This document shows positions 1-9,940 of a stretch of DNA of 64,000 nt, one piece after another. Location of the stretch: contig ONHB01000012.1 of NCBI GenBank assembly GCA_900317505.1, positions 1 through 64,000 of the forward strand. The letters run 5' to 3'. Numbering within the stretch: position 1 is the first letter of the stretch; each line of letters starts with the position of its first letter. A model generated the notes under the pieces. The model saw only the letters and a list, made by a program, of their open reading frames with translations. It did no database searches and was not told the origin of the DNA. This DNA comes from an uncultured Lachnospiraceae bacterium. GTDB lineage: Bacteria > Bacillota > Clostridia > Lachnospirales > Lachnospiraceae. The position numbers and the translations under genes were made by a program.

Positions 1-2
1 AT

Positions 3-563
3 CATTTTCATAACATGTGCGAAGAGGATACTTCCATTCCATATCCGGACGGACTGGATTTTTATTATTTTATTACAAAGTCAGCAGAAGCGTTTACGGC
101 TGATACCGAGCTCTGTGCCCTTCTCAAGTATATCCAGAAGAGTACACAGGATAACGCCACTACACCACTGACACAGGAGCTTCACAAATATGTGACCAAG
201 ATCAAAGAATCAGCATATGGGAGGAATCAGTATATGACATGGGGAGAATATATCGACGAGGAAGTGGAAGAAGCATGCAAAACCGCAAGAAAAGAAGCTC
301 GTGCCGAAGGCCGAGCCGAAGGTTTGGCTGAAGGATTAGCGGAAGGTCGAACTGAGGGCTTAGCGGAAGGTCGGGCTGAGGGTGAACGTACCAGCCTGCA
401 AAATAATATTCTGACTGTTTTATCCAGATTTGGCACTGTATCTTCCTCAACAGAGGAAAGCATCAACTGCTGCAACGATACAGAACTTCTAAAAAAATGG
501 TTTGTCCTTGCGGTCAACGCTGAAAGCATTCAGTCTTTCGAGCAAAACATTCAAAACCACTAA
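3..563 (+). CDS. C-terminal part of an Rpn/PD-(D/E)XK nuclease family transposase-like protein
   Basis: The reading frame is open to the left edge, so this is the C-terminal 186 residues of a longer gene. The first visible residues (HFHNMCEED) and the following region resemble the end of the catalytic half of Rpn-type recombination-promoting nucleases, which Lachnospiraceae carry in many copies. The second half has the hallmark of that family: an Arg/Glu/Ala/Gly-rich run in which GLAEG, GRAEG and GRTEG pentads repeat (about residues 100-125), predicted to be helical. A short C-terminal helical part follows. The catalytic PD-(D/E)XK residues would lie outside the window. The next gene is on the opposite strand and a hairpin separates the two, so it is not part of the maltose operon. 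The family call rests on the pentad run and general look; whether the full gene is intact cannot be seen. Confidence 0.7.
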   Translation, partial: HFHNMCEEDTSIPYPDGLDFYYFITKSAEAFTADTELCALLKYIQKSTQDNATTPLTQELHKYVTKIKESAYGRNQYMTWGEYIDEEVEEACKTARKEARAEGRAEGLAEGLAEGRTEGLAEGRAEGERTSLQNNILTVLSRFGTVSSSTEESINCCNDTELLKKWFVLAVNAESIQSFEQNIQNH

Positions 564-574
564 CCAAATACAAA

Positions 575-608
575 ATGCCAGAGGTAAAATCTCTTTTGCC
601 TCTGGCAT
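575..608. terminator. Bidirectional hairpin terminator between convergent genes
   Basis: ATGCCAGAGG at 575-584 pairs with CCTCTGGCAT at 599-608, and the AAAA/TTTT inside extends the stem. On the minus strand the stem is followed by TTTTG. On the plus strand a T-run follows a few bases later (613-619). It sits between the two converging genes and can end both. Confidence 0.75.
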
Positions 609-636
609 CATAATCTTTTTTACATTCTTTTATTCT

Positions 637-1419
637 TTATTTACGGTTCTTTTCCATCCACGCAACAGCAAAATCTACCAGATCACGTTGTTTCATCAGT
701 CTGATTTTTGCATCACCGATCTTTCCGGCTCTGACCAGACCTTCCTTTTCAAAAGCCTCGCCAATTTCGTCAAAATCCTCACCATCCACGTACAGGGTAT
801 CATAAGCCTTCCATTCACGTCTGCCATCGATCATGACAGCACTATGCTCTGTGCAATGATGTTTTCCCGGATAAGATGCTCTTTCATCTGCCAGATGCAG
901 GGAAGTATTTTTATCATAACCGACACCGATCAAAAGGACATAAGCATCCAGCTCATACAGACGTCCAATCGGCGAACCGTCTCCAAATATATTGGACAGG
1001 TCATGATCCTTTGTCAAATGCTCAGCATACTTACCATATGCACAGACAGACCGCGCCGGATGATCACTCCTAAGGCTTCCCGGCCAGATACGGAACATTT
1101 CGGCCACGGCACCCATAGTATTGGTCGGTGTGATACGCTTATCATATGCCGGCCAGTTATCACGGACTAACTGCCAGTCCTCTTTATCGCAGTCCCAGTG
1201 GACGCCATCCTCCGGATCCAGATTTTTCCATGATTGCGAAGGCATCATAATTGCACCCTCATCTCCCACGGTCTCAAGCAGTGATTCGATCACAGTCTGC
1301 GCGCCTCCGCAGACATAGCCGAGACTTTTTAGAGAAGTGTGTACCATTACAACAGCGCCTTTTTTCAATCCAATTCTTTCCCATTCCCTGAGAAAGTCCC
1401 CTTTTACGATTGTTTTCAT
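637..1419 (-). CDS. AAC(3)-family N-acetyltransferase
   Basis: This is a 260-residue member of the aminoglycoside 3-N-acetyltransferase family, a CoA-dependent enzyme fold. Family features visible: VHTSLKSLG at about 26-34 (acetyl-CoA side), an MMPSQSW segment near 58-64, [13 protein letters not shown] at 117-129, and the [18 protein letters not shown] block at about 150-168. The start is taken as the ATG whose first bases overlap the TGA of the phosphorylase gene (ATGA), with AAGGAG upstream; an in-frame TTG four codons earlier sits too close to that site. Overlap means it is co-translated as the last gene of the maltodextrin operon. That context argues against a dedicated resistance role. 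A sugar or amino-sugar substrate is possible, but this is inference and the true substrate is unknown. Confidence 0.85.
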   Translation of the reverse strand: MKTIVKGDFLREWERIGLKKGAVVMVHTSLKSLGYVCGGAQTVIESLLETVGDEGAIMMPSQSWKNLDPEDGVHWDCDKEDWQLVRDNWPAYDKRITPTNTMGAVAEMFRIWPGSLRSDHPARSVCAYGKYAEHLTKDHDLSNIFGDGSPIGRLYELDAYVLLIGVGYDKNTSLHLADERASYPGKHHCTEHSAVMIDGRREWKAYDTLYVDGEDFDEIGEAFEKEGLVRAGKIGDAKIRLMKQRDLVDFAVAWMEKNRK

Positions 1420-3668
1420 GATAATTTCCAAATCTCCTTATTGTACTGGTCAATGGTACGGTCTGAAGAGAAGAAGCCTGCCTTGCTGATGTTGACAAGC
1501 ATCATCTTCGCCCAATGCTTGCGGTCTTCATAAGCTTCATAGCAGCTTTCCTTGGTCTTAACATATTCCTCAAAATCCGGGAATGTCATAAACCAGTCTT
1601 TATTGAGCAGCTCATGATACAGACGCTCCAGATTTTCTCTGCATCCGATTTTTAAAAGCTCATCGCTGACAATAAAATCAACGGCACGTTTAAGCTTATC
1701 ATCCTTTTCATAATAAGAGCGTGAGTTGTAATCACCTCTTGCATAACGTTCAATAACCGTCTGTGAATTCTCACCAAAAACAAAGATATTGTCATTACCG
1801 ACCAGCTCGGCAATTTCTACATTGGCTCCGTCGCTAGTTCCCAGAGTAATGGCTCCATTCAACATAAACTTCATATTGGAGGTTCCGGACGCCTCTTTGG
1901 ATGCCAGTGAAATCTGTTCGGAAATATCACATGCCGGTATCAGTTTTTCAGCCATAGTCACATTGTAGTTTTCGACCATGATGACCTTTAAGTAAGGACT
2001 GACTTCCGGATCATGATTGATCAGCTCCTGCAGGCACAGGATCAGATGAATGATATCCTTGGCAATGATATATGCCGGTGCAGCCTTGGCTCCGAAAATA
2101 GCAGTGATCGGTCTTGCCGGTTTTTTACCGGATTTGATCTCAAAATATTTGTGAATGATAAATAATGCATTCATCTGCTGACGTTTGTATTCATGCAGAC
2201 GTTTTACCTGTATATCATAAATAGATGCAGGATTCAGCTCAAATCCCTGTGTCTTTGACAGATAATCGGCCAGTTCTGCTTTTTTGCCATCCTTTACGGC
2301 AAGCACACGGTCAAGCACGTCATCACGGTCAACAAATTCTCCAAGCTTTGTCAGCTCCATGGCATCCTTTTTCCAGCCGTCCCCGATCAGCTCCGTAATC
2401 AGTCCGGCAAGCTCAGGGTTGCATGCCATCAGCCAGCGACGGAAGGTAATTCCATTAGTCTTGTTGTTAAACTTCTCCGGATACAGCTTGTAGAAATTGT
2501 GGAGCTCTGTATTTTTCAGGATTTCGGTATGCAGATAGGCAACACCATTGACACTGTAGCCATAATGGATGTCCATATGTGCCATATGTACCAGACCGTC
2601 CTTGATAATGTAGGTGCTTTCATCAGAAACCGTTTCACGCACGCGGTTGTCCAGCTCACGGATAATCGGCATCAGCTGCGGAACTACCTTTTCCATATAA
2701 GCGATCGGCCATTTTTCCAGTGCCTCTGCCAGAATGGTGTGATTGGTGTATGCGCAGACCTTTGATACGATATCAACAGCCTTATCCATACGGATACCAC
2801 GCTCCTGTAAAAGACGGATCAGCTCCGGAATCACCATGGAAGGATGCGTATCGTTGATCTGAACAGTCGCATAATCAGCAAGATCATATAAATCCGAACC
2901 TTTGGCAACCGCCTCATCCAAGATCAGCTGTGCCGCATTGCTTACCATAAAATACTGCTGATATACACGCAACATACGTCCCTTGTCATCCGAATCATCC
3001 GGATACAGGAACAAGGTCAGATTTTTCGCAATCGCCTCTTTATCAAAATCAATCGTATCTCCTACAATGCTTTCATCAACCGATTCAATATCAAATAAAT
3101 GCAGCTTGGTGGTACGGTTATTGTAGCCGGTCACATCAATATCATACATTCTGGAGGTAACCGCCATTCCGCCAAACTCTACCTGATAACTGGTCTCGGT
3201 CTTGTGAAGCCAGCTGTTTTCTTCCATCCATGGATTGGGTGTCTCTTTCTGCAGATGGTTTTCAAAGACCTGCTTAAACAGACCATAATGATAATTTAAT
3301 CCGACACCGTCGCCATTTAAACCAAGTGTTGCAATGGAATCCAGAAAGCAGGCTGCCAGTCTTCCCAGACCACCGTTACCTAAAGACGGTTCCGGCTCCA
3401 GCTCTTCGATCTCAGCAAGCGATCTGCCGGCTTTTCCAAGCTCATCTTTGATATCATCATAGACACCAAGATTGATCAGGTTGTTGGATAACAGCTTTCC
3501 GATCAAAAATTCAGCGGAAATATAGTACAGCTTTTTCTTTCCCTCATTGCTGACTTTTTCAACTGCCATATCCTTGGTCAGGTTTAACAGAGCCACATAA
3601 AGCTCTTCATTGCTGCAGTCTTCAATTTTTTTATTGTACTTTTCTGACAGATAGTCTTGTAATTTCAT
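1416..3668 (-). CDS. glgP: Glycogen/maltodextrin phosphorylase
   Basis: GT35 phosphorylase of 750 residues, the usual bacterial length. It splits alpha-1,4-glucans with inorganic phosphate to give glucose-1-phosphate, in the cytosol. The PLP-lysine signature [15 protein letters not shown] is clear about three quarters of the way along, followed by [25 protein letters not shown] near residue 110 and [12 protein letters not shown] in the middle are further family blocks. The start is set at the ATG of MKLQDYL, because GGAGAGG lies six bases upstream; the longer in-frame extension has no such site. It follows the GH13 gene by about 70 bases and overlaps the AAC(3) gene by four bases. With MalQ and the transporter upstream, its main substrate is probably imported or rearranged maltodextrin as well as stored glycogen. 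Confidence 0.97.
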   Translation of the reverse strand: MKLQDYLSEKYNKKIEDCSNEELYVALLNLTKDMAVEKVSNEGKKKLYYISAEFLIGKLLSNNLINLGVYDDIKDELGKAGRSLAEIEELEPEPSLGNGGLGRLAACFLDSIATLGLNGDGVGLNYHYGLFKQVFENHLQKETPNPWMEENSWLHKTETSYQVEFGGMAVTSRMYDIDVTGYNNRTTKLHLFDIESVDESIVGDTIDFDKEAIAKNLTLFLYPDDSDDKGRMLRVYQQYFMVSNAAQLILDEAVAKGSDLYDLADYATVQINDTHPSMVIPELIRLLQERGIRMDKAVDIVSKVCAYTNHTILAEALEKWPIAYMEKVVPQLMPIIRELDNRVRETVSDESTYIIKDGLVHMAHMDIHYGYSVNGVAYLHTEILKNTELHNFYKLYPEKFNNKTNGITFRRWLMACNPELAGLITELIGDGWKKDAMELTKLGEFVDRDDVLDRVLAVKDGKKAELADYLSKTQGFELNPASIYDIQVKRLHEYKRQQMNALFIIHKYFEIKSGKKPARPITAIFGAKAAPAYIIAKDIIHLILCLQELINHDPEVSPYLKVIMVENYNVTMAEKLIPACDISEQISLASKEASGTSNMKFMLNGAITLGTSDGANVEIAELVGNDNIFVFGENSQTVIERYARGDYNSRSYYEKDDKLKRAVDFIVSDELLKIGCRENLERLYHELLNKDWFMTFPDFEEYVKTKESCYEAYEDRKHWAKMMLVNISKAGFFSSDRTIDQYNKEIWKLS

Positions 3669-3740
3669 CTCATACCTCTCCATATTTTTAATTTGTTTCA
3701 TACATACAGTTTTATTACGCTATATATATTATCATTTATT

Positions 3741-5522
3741 TTACACGCATCCGTTTTGTTCGTTGATCCGGCGCATCAGAATACCGTTGCACAAAAGGGT
3801 ACTGTCAATATAGTGCCTTGCAAATAAAACCTCACCCTTATGGGCAATCTCCACATCCTCTTCGGATGCATTGATAATGATTTCGATATAGTTGTCACTC
3901 CAGCCCACCTTCTGAAACTGGATCAGGCGCGGATGGTCTGCATATTCATTGGGAAAATGGAAATTGCGGCTCTTTAAAAGCGGCTCCTTCTTACGAAGCC
4001 CGATCAGCTGCCGGATAATATTGATCCGGTCATCAAATTCGCCTCTTTCGATGGCATCCCACGGCATACAGCGTCTACAGTCAGGATCATAGGAACCCTC
4101 CATGGCAATTTCCGTTCCATAATAGATACACGGGCTTCCCGGCATCGTGAACAGCACTGCCAGCTGGGCAAAGTATGCATCCAGACTTTTCACATCCGAA
4201 CGCAGTCTCTTGGTATCATGTGAATCCAACAGATTGAAAAGCACGTCATTCATCTGCTGCATATACATGGTATAACAGCGATTGACCGTAAACTCAAAAT
4301 CCTCATTGGTCAGCGATTTATCAATCCAGAAGTCCTTGATGCTTTCTCCCAGCGGATAATTCATGACAGCATCAAACTCGTCCCCTCTTAACCAGGGCAG
4401 CGCATTGTGCCAGATCTCACCCAGAATATAAATATCGGGGTTAATACCTTTCAGCCTCGTACGCAGCTCCTTACAAAACAGATGTGACACTTCATTGGCT
4501 ACATCCAGACGGATACCGTCTACACCATACTCTCTGACCCAGTTTTCGCAGATATCAATGAAATACTTGCGCACCTCCGGATTGTTGGTGTTTAATTTGG
4601 GCATATCATCAAAAAAAGCAAATGTATAATATTCTCCCTTGTGTGCATGCCCGCCGCCTTCGGAAAGAGGCCATGTATTGATCATAAACCAGTCGTAATA
4701 TTCCGATGCTGGTCCTTTTTGCAGTACATCCTGCCATGGTGCAAAATCATATCCACTGTGATTGAAGACTCCGTCAAGCATCACACGGATACCGCGACTG
4801 TGCGCTTCATCCACCAGATTCTTAAAAATCTGTTCATCCCCAAAATGAGGATCGATCTTTTTGTAATCGACTGTATCGTATTTGTGATTGGAATATGATT
4901 CATTGATAGGTGTCATGTAGATACCGGTAATTCCCAGATTTTCCAGATAATCCAGTTTAGAAATAACACCCTGCAGATCTCCTCCAAAAGACTCTTCGTT
5001 GAGAACCGTTTCCTTGTGACTTCTCCACGGGCATACATTTTCCGGATCCAGTGAATGATCTCCGTTACAAAAACGGTCAGGAAAAATCTGATACCATACC
5101 GTATCATTGACCCAGGCCGGTGTCCTTGCGACATCACACGGATTCATCCATGGAAATACAAAGCACTGTCTGCTTCGTCCTGCCAGATTTTTCTGCTCAT
5201 CGCTTAAAAATCCGTCTTCGAAATAATACCATCTCTCATCATCCGTGATCAGTTCAAAATAGTATTTCAGTCTTTTGTAGGGTGGCTTTACCGTTGTGGT
5301 CCACCAGATTTGATTTTTGAGACGTTTTTTAAAAACAATCTCCTCTTTTTCGCCTTCCCAGTCTTCTCCTCCGCCTAAAATACCGTTAGCGAAAGGATCT
5401 CCCAGAATAATATTGACCGACTTGATATCGTAGCCGGTCTTAATATTAATAATCAGTTCATCATCATTAAATGGATAGCAATAATTATCATTTGCTTCAT
5501 GATAAACAGCATTAAAATCCAT
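3741..5522 (-). CDS. GH13 alpha-amylase family enzyme (neopullulanase/cyclomaltodextrinase type)
   Basis: 593 residues without a signal peptide, so cytosolic. An N-terminal beta domain of roughly 130 residues precedes the (beta/alpha)8 barrel, as in GH13 subfamily 20 maltogenic amylase/neopullulanase enzymes. The four GH13 regions are present in order: LDGVFNHSG (region I), GIRLDVANE with the nucleophile Asp (II), ILGEIWH with the acid/base Glu (III) and LLDSHDTKR (IV). It would cut short maltodextrins or cyclodextrins to maltose and glucose. The start MDFNAVYH is preceded by GAAGGAG at a good distance; five upstream in-frame codons are unlikely to be used. It lies just after the LacI-type regulator and before glgP in the same operon. 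Exact specificity cannot be read from the sequence. Confidence 0.93.
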   Translation of the reverse strand: MDFNAVYHEANDNYCYPFNDDELIINIKTGYDIKSVNIILGDPFANGILGGGEDWEGEKEEIVFKKRLKNQIWWTTTVKPPYKRLKYYFELITDDERWYYFEDGFLSDEQKNLAGRSRQCFVFPWMNPCDVARTPAWVNDTVWYQIFPDRFCNGDHSLDPENVCPWRSHKETVLNEESFGGDLQGVISKLDYLENLGITGIYMTPINESYSNHKYDTVDYKKIDPHFGDEQIFKNLVDEAHSRGIRVMLDGVFNHSGYDFAPWQDVLQKGPASEYYDWFMINTWPLSEGGGHAHKGEYYTFAFFDDMPKLNTNNPEVRKYFIDICENWVREYGVDGIRLDVANEVSHLFCKELRTRLKGINPDIYILGEIWHNALPWLRGDEFDAVMNYPLGESIKDFWIDKSLTNEDFEFTVNRCYTMYMQQMNDVLFNLLDSHDTKRLRSDVKSLDAYFAQLAVLFTMPGSPCIYYGTEIAMEGSYDPDCRRCMPWDAIERGEFDDRINIIRQLIGLRKKEPLLKSRNFHFPNEYADHPRLIQFQKVGWSDNYIEIIINASEEDVEIAHKGEVLFARHYIDSTLLCNGILMRRINEQNGCV

Positions 5523-5543
5523 ATATAACTCCTTCAAAAAACA

Positions 5544-6572
5544 TCATGTTGTGATATCTTTAACGGAATCCTGCTCAACCAGCTCGCCCTTGAAAATAAT
5601 ACGGCGGTTTTCAACCTCTCCGGCAATTGCCTTGGTCAGAAGCGCGATCGCACTTTTGATCATCTCTTCCGCGGGCTGCCTTATGGTCGTCAAGGCAGGA
5701 TACATGTATTTTGTCATTTCTATTCCGTCAAATCCGACAACCGAATAGTCGTCAGGAATCTTTTTACCAGCATCATAAATTGCTTTATAAGCTCCAAAGG
5801 CGGTTAAATCAGAGATTGCGTAAACTGCCGTAAACTCTGTGCCCGAATCCAACAGATCCTTCATAACCGCATAACCGTTTTCGCAGCTGTAATCAGGCAG
5901 GTCGTCTCTCTGATATGCTACCAATGCAGGATCAAATTCAATGTCATGATCCCGCAATGCCTTTCTATAGCCCTTCAGCCGGATCCTTCCTACAGCAAAA
6001 TCCCGCTTCTGTCCTGCTATGATAGCAATTTTTTTATGCCCCTTTTTAATGAGGTAATCAACAATTTTACAGCTTTCCTTCTCATCATCAATTGCAACAA
6101 GATTACAGTCAGAAACATTGAAATCCGTCGCAACCGTGCAAAAAACATAGGGAATATCCACATGCATGCGGATTTTATCCAGATCCTCTATCATACCGCC
6201 AAGGAAAATAAGACCCTTTAGTCTCTGTGACTTGACCATATCCACAGCCTCTGTGGTATTGTTCTCATCCCAGGATATTTCCTTGAGAATAAAATCATAT
6301 CCGGCCTCCTGAAGCTCCTGCTCAATAAAGGTATACATTCCCTGAAAGAAATGATTGTTGCGTCCTTTGACCAATACGCCTATGGTATTGTTCTCACTTA
6401 CCTTCAGGTTTCTGGCACTGTTGTTGGGAACGTAATGAAACTCCTCAACCACCTTTAAGATACGTTCTTTGGTGTCGGGATTGATCCCGGGATCATCATT
6501 CATAGCACGCGATACCGTACTTGTTCCAACTCCGCAAATTTTTGCAATATCTTTGATTGTCAGGTTTGCCAT
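5544..6572 (-). CDS. LacI-family transcriptional regulator of the maltodextrin operon
   Basis: 342 residues. The N-terminal helix-turn-helix (TIKDIAKICGVGTSTVSRAM, about 4-23) and the hinge helix (YVPNNSARNLK) are typical of LacI/GalR. The remainder is a periplasmic-binding-protein-like sensor domain (GVLVKGRNNHFF, FDGIEMTKYM). It starts five bases after the malQ stop, with GAGGG in the end of malQ, so it is translated as part of the operon. The likely targets are the three GGTAACGTT operators upstream of the solute-binding gene, which would make the operon autoregulated by maltodextrin or a derivative (inference from position and from the palindromic LacI-type sites). It is shaped like the MalR group of Firmicutes. 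Confidence 0.92.
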   Translation of the reverse strand: MANLTIKDIAKICGVGTSTVSRAMNDDPGINPDTKERILKVVEEFHYVPNNSARNLKVSENNTIGVLVKGRNNHFFQGMYTFIEQELQEAGYDFILKEISWDENNTTEAVDMVKSQRLKGLIFLGGMIEDLDKIRMHVDIPYVFCTVATDFNVSDCNLVAIDDEKESCKIVDYLIKKGHKKIAIIAGQKRDFAVGRIRLKGYRKALRDHDIEFDPALVAYQRDDLPDYSCENGYAVMKDLLDSGTEFTAVYAISDLTAFGAYKAIYDAGKKIPDDYSVVGFDGIEMTKYMYPALTTIRQPAEEMIKSAIALLTKAIAGEVENRRIIFKGELVEQDSVKDITT

Positions 6573-6576
6573 ATTT

Positions 6577-8067
6577 TTACCCTCGTCCGTATAATTCAGT
6601 CAGTATGCCGATCTTTTCTGCGAGATCTTCATCGATATCTTCGGCATTCATCCTCCATACCCAGTTTCCACCAAGTGTGGCAGGTTTATTGATTCTGGCA
6701 GAATTGTCAAGATGGAGATAATCCTGAAGCGGAATAATACAGGTATCCGCAACGGAAGCTTGTGCCAGACGGATCAGCTTGTCTGCGATCTCTGCATCAC
6801 TGGTTCCGTGGTAATCCACATAATCCTTTACTCTTTCATATTCTGCTTTTGTAATCTCGCCAAGCCAGCCCACTACGGTCTCATTGTCATGCGTTCCGGT
6901 ATATACAACTGAATTGTGAACGTAATTGTGAGGTAAGTATTCATTTCTGCTTCCGGAATCTCTTTCATCAAAAGCAAATTCCAAAACCTTCATATTGGGG
7001 AAGCCGCTGTCCTGTACCAGCTTTCTTACGGTATCTGTGATAAATCCCAGATCCTCCGCAATAATCTGTGTTCCCGAAAGTGTTTCCTTCAGTGCATTAA
7101 ACAGCTTCATTCCGGGTCCTTTTCTCCATGTCCCGTTTACGGCATTGGAGGAACCTGCAGGAATAGAATAAAATTCATCAAACCCACGGAAATGATCAAT
7201 ACGGATCACATCGTAAAGCTCTGTGCATTTTTTCATGCGCTGCTTCCACCATGCGTATCCCGTGCTTTCATGATAATCCCATCGATAGATCGGATTACCC
7301 CACAGCTGACCATCTGCCGAAAATCCATCCGGCGGACATCCGGCAACCGCGATCAGATCCTTTTTTTCATCCAGTTCAAAGAGCTCCGGATGCGCCCAGG
7401 CATCCGAACTGTCGTAGGAAACATAAATAGGAATGTCTCCGACAATCTTAATACCCTTTTTGTTCGCATATTTTTTTAACTTGGTCCACTGCTCCATAAA
7501 TTTGTATTGTAAAAATTTATAAAAGCCTATTTCATCTGCCAGTGCCTCTGTATATGCACTGACAGCCTCGGGACGGCGCATTTTGATATCCTCGTCCCAT
7601 TGATCAAAACTCACATCCCGGAACTTATTTTTTACACTCATATATAAAGCATAATCATCAAGCCAGAATGCATTGTCCTGTTCGAATTGTCTGTAAGCCT
7701 TATCCTGTGACAGATCGGCTCTATGATAAGCTACCTTCAGCAGTGAAAAACGATTACGGTACATTATATCATAGCTAATATAGTTAGGATTAGTACCAAA
7801 ATCAATTTTTTCGCATTCCTCTGTGCTCAGAAGGCCCTCACTTATAAGACCTTCCAAGCTGATAAAATAAGGGTTCCCTGCAAAGGTAGAGAACGACTGG
7901 TAGGGCGAGTCTCCGTAACTCGTCGGACCTAGTGGCAGGATCTGCCAATAGGTCTGACGCGAAGACGCCAAAAAGTCGATAAATCGATATGCTTCCTTTG
8001 AAAAGCATCCTATCCCATATTTGCCGGGAAGGCTGAAAATGGGAAGCAACACACCACTTTTTCGCAT
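6577..8067 (-). CDS. malQ: 4-alpha-glucanotransferase (amylomaltase, GH77)
   Basis: 496 residues, the standard length for GH77. It moves maltosyl or longer units between maltodextrins, making chains long enough for GlgP and releasing glucose. Diagnostic stretches: GVLLPIFSLPGKYGIG at the N-terminus, LPLGPTSYGDSPYQ near 50-65, VIRIDHFRGFDEF with the catalytic Asp near the middle, IIAEDLGF and YTGTHDNETVVGW. The ATG of MRKSGVLLP is chosen; an in-frame TTG six codons upstream is possible, and neither has a strong ribosome site (GAGAG about ten bases before the ATG). It lies 27 bases after the MalG-like permease and directly before the regulator gene. Confidence 0.97.
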   Translation of the reverse strand: MRKSGVLLPIFSLPGKYGIGCFSKEAYRFIDFLASSRQTYWQILPLGPTSYGDSPYQSFSTFAGNPYFISLEGLISEGLLSTEECEKIDFGTNPNYISYDIMYRNRFSLLKVAYHRADLSQDKAYRQFEQDNAFWLDDYALYMSVKNKFRDVSFDQWDEDIKMRRPEAVSAYTEALADEIGFYKFLQYKFMEQWTKLKKYANKKGIKIVGDIPIYVSYDSSDAWAHPELFELDEKKDLIAVAGCPPDGFSADGQLWGNPIYRWDYHESTGYAWWKQRMKKCTELYDVIRIDHFRGFDEFYSIPAGSSNAVNGTWRKGPGMKLFNALKETLSGTQIIAEDLGFITDTVRKLVQDSGFPNMKVLEFAFDERDSGSRNEYLPHNYVHNSVVYTGTHDNETVVGWLGEITKAEYERVKDYVDYHGTSDAEIADKLIRLAQASVADTCIIPLQDYLHLDNSARINKPATLGGNWVWRMNAEDIDEDLAEKIGILTELYGRG

Positions 8068-8094
8068 AACACTTATTTCTCTCAATCTCTTGTA

Positions 8095-8943
8095 TTAACC
8101 TTTTACAGCACCTGCTGCCACACCCTTGATGATGTGCTTCTGGCATGTCAGGTAGAAAATAATAACAGGAATGATACTCAGTGTGATAAGAGCCATGATC
8201 GCTCCCAGATCCACGGTACCGTAGCTTCCCTGCAGATACTGGATATGGATCGGGATTGTCATATACTTTGTACGATCCAGTACCAGATAAGGTAAGAGGT
8301 AGTCATTCCAGATCCACATGATTTCCAGAATACCTACTGAAATCATCGTGGGCTTTAACATCGGAAGTACAACCAGGAAGAAGGTCTGAATAGGACTACA
8401 TCCGTCAATTGCAGCCGCTTCTTCTATTTCCAATGGTAATCCCTTGATAAATCCGACAAACATAAACACGGCAAGTCCGGCACCAAATCCCAGATAGATA
8501 ATGGGGATTGTCAAGGGGGTGTTCAACTTCAGGGTATCCGCTGTCTTAGCCAGTGTAAACATTACCATCTGGAAAGGAACTACCATGGAAAAAACAAAAA
8601 TATAATACATAATCTTGCAAAACTTATTATTAACTCGTGCAATGTACCATGCTGCCATAGATGAAAACAGTAAGATCAGCAGAGTGGCCAAAATCGTAAT
8701 GGTAACACTGTACATAACAGATTTTCCGAAAGGATAATCACCAAAGGTCACGCCCTTGATGTAATTATCAAAGCCGGCAGCATTTTCGCCGGAGGGCCAC
8801 GCAAAGGTAGCTGTCTTTACGAAGGTGTTTTTCTTAAATGAATTCATAAATACCAGAAGAATGGGCAGTACCCATGCTACTGATGCAATAATAAGAACGA
8901 TCAGTCCGGGAATCATTCCGGCACCTTTTTTCTTGTTTTTCAT
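8095..8943 (-). CDS. Carbohydrate ABC transporter permease, MalG type
   Basis: 282 residues with about six membrane segments. The binding-protein-dependent transport motif (EAA loop) reads EIEEAAAIDGCSPIQTFF at about 170-190, where the ATPase docks. It pairs with the MalF-type protein encoded just upstream; the stop and start codons share one base (TAATG), so the two subunits are translationally coupled. With the solute-binding protein it forms a CUT1-type importer, expected to carry maltose or maltodextrins from the gene context. No ATPase gene lies in this operon, so a shared MsmK/MalK-type ATPase elsewhere in the genome is likely. Confidence 0.95.
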   Translation of the reverse strand: MKNKKKGAGMIPGLIVLIIASVAWVLPILLVFMNSFKKNTFVKTATFAWPSGENAAGFDNYIKGVTFGDYPFGKSVMYSVTITILATLLILLFSSMAAWYIARVNNKFCKIMYYIFVFSMVVPFQMVMFTLAKTADTLKLNTPLTIPIIYLGFGAGLAVFMFVGFIKGLPLEIEEAAAIDGCSPIQTFFLVVLPMLKPTMISVGILEIMWIWNDYLLPYLVLDRTKYMTIPIHIQYLQGSYGTVDLGAIMALITLSIIPVIIFYLTCQKHIIKGVAAGAVKG

Positions 8944-9860
8944 TACTGCTGCACCTCCTTATTTTTGGTTGCGGATAACTGAATCAGTGAAATAGCTGCA
9001 ACCAGTACAAAGAACAGCACTGCTTTTGCCTGAGCTACACCTCTTGCAGTAGATGACTGTCCGTAAAATGTATTAAAAATATTCAATGCCAACATTTCTG
9101 TTGTCTTGACAACAGTACCATCTGCCTGCCAGCTAAACGGCTGACCACCTGTCAATGCAAGGTTCTGGTCAAACAGCTTAAAGCCGTTTGTCAAAGACAG
9201 GAATAAGCAGATTGTAACAGAGGGCATTAAGTTGGGAAGTGTGATCCTGAATAACGTCTGCATCTTGCTTGCTCCATCGATACGTGCGGCTTCGATCATA
9301 TCCTCCGGAATAGACTGAATTCCTGCGATGTAGATAATCATCATATAACCGATCTGCTGCCAGCACATCAAAATGATCAAGCCCCAGAAACCATATTTGG
9401 TTTCCAGCAAAATATTTGTTCCATAGTGACTTAATACACCGTCAAAGATCATACTCCAGATATAACCAAGTACGATACCACCGATCAGGTTCGGCATAAA
9501 AAATACGGTACGGAAAAGGTTGGTTCCTTTGATCTTCTGTGTCAGAAGGAATGCCAGGAAAAACGCCAATACATTGACAAGTACTAAAGATACAACCGTA
9601 TAAAGCGATGTATAACCAAATGCATGGACAAATGTTGCATCCTGGAACGCTTTTATATAATTGCTGATGCCGATAAATTTTGCATCACTTGTTGTAGTGA
9701 ATGTGCAAAATGACAGATAAAAACCTTTTAAAAAGGGATATACAAATCCGATTAAGAACGCAACTGTGATCGGCAGTAAAAATACCGGAAAAAGTTTTGC
9801 AATCGGACGTGTAATCATCGTTGAATTTACACTACTCGTTTGATTCTTTTTCTTTTTCAT
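8943..9860 (-). CDS. Carbohydrate ABC transporter permease, MalF type
   Basis: 305 residues with about six membrane helices and the EAA loop EDMIEAARIDGASKMQTLF near residue 215. It is short for a MalF protein because the extra periplasmic loop of the enterobacterial form is missing, as is normal in Firmicutes. It is separated from the binding-protein gene by 80 bases that hold a strong hairpin, which likely lowers its expression relative to the binding protein. The ribosome site is weak. Substrate assignment to maltodextrin is by context. Confidence 0.94.
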   Translation of the reverse strand: MKKKKNQTSSVNSTMITRPIAKLFPVFLLPITVAFLIGFVYPFLKGFYLSFCTFTTTSDAKFIGISNYIKAFQDATFVHAFGYTSLYTVVSLVLVNVLAFFLAFLLTQKIKGTNLFRTVFFMPNLIGGIVLGYIWSMIFDGVLSHYGTNILLETKYGFWGLIILMCWQQIGYMMIIYIAGIQSIPEDMIEAARIDGASKMQTLFRITLPNLMPSVTICLFLSLTNGFKLFDQNLALTGGQPFSWQADGTVVKTTEMLALNIFNTFYGQSSTARGVAQAKAVLFFVLVAAISLIQLSATKNKEVQQ

Positions 9861-9891
9861 GTTCTGATACCCGTAAAACCCTTATTTTTTA

Positions 9892-9924
9892 AAAATGGGG
9901 CGAGACATCATCCCGCCCCATTTT
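9892..9924 (-). terminator. Intercistronic hairpin after the solute-binding gene
   Basis: AAAATGGGGCG at 9892-9902 pairs with CGCCCCATTTT at 9914-9924, followed on the minus strand by five T. It lies between the binding-protein and MalF genes, inside the operon. A partial terminator or 3'-end stabiliser here is a common way to give excess binding protein. Confidence 0.7.
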
Positions 9925-9940
9925 GTTTATATGTTACTTT

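Noticed and set aside
297-390. Tandem repeats at the left edge as a regulatory repeat
   Set aside because: They encode the AEG/REG pentads normal for the tail of this nuclease family.
637-1419. Aminoglycoside resistance determinant
   Set aside because: The fold is AAC(3), but it is part of a sugar operon with no mobile-element signs, so only a family-level call is made.
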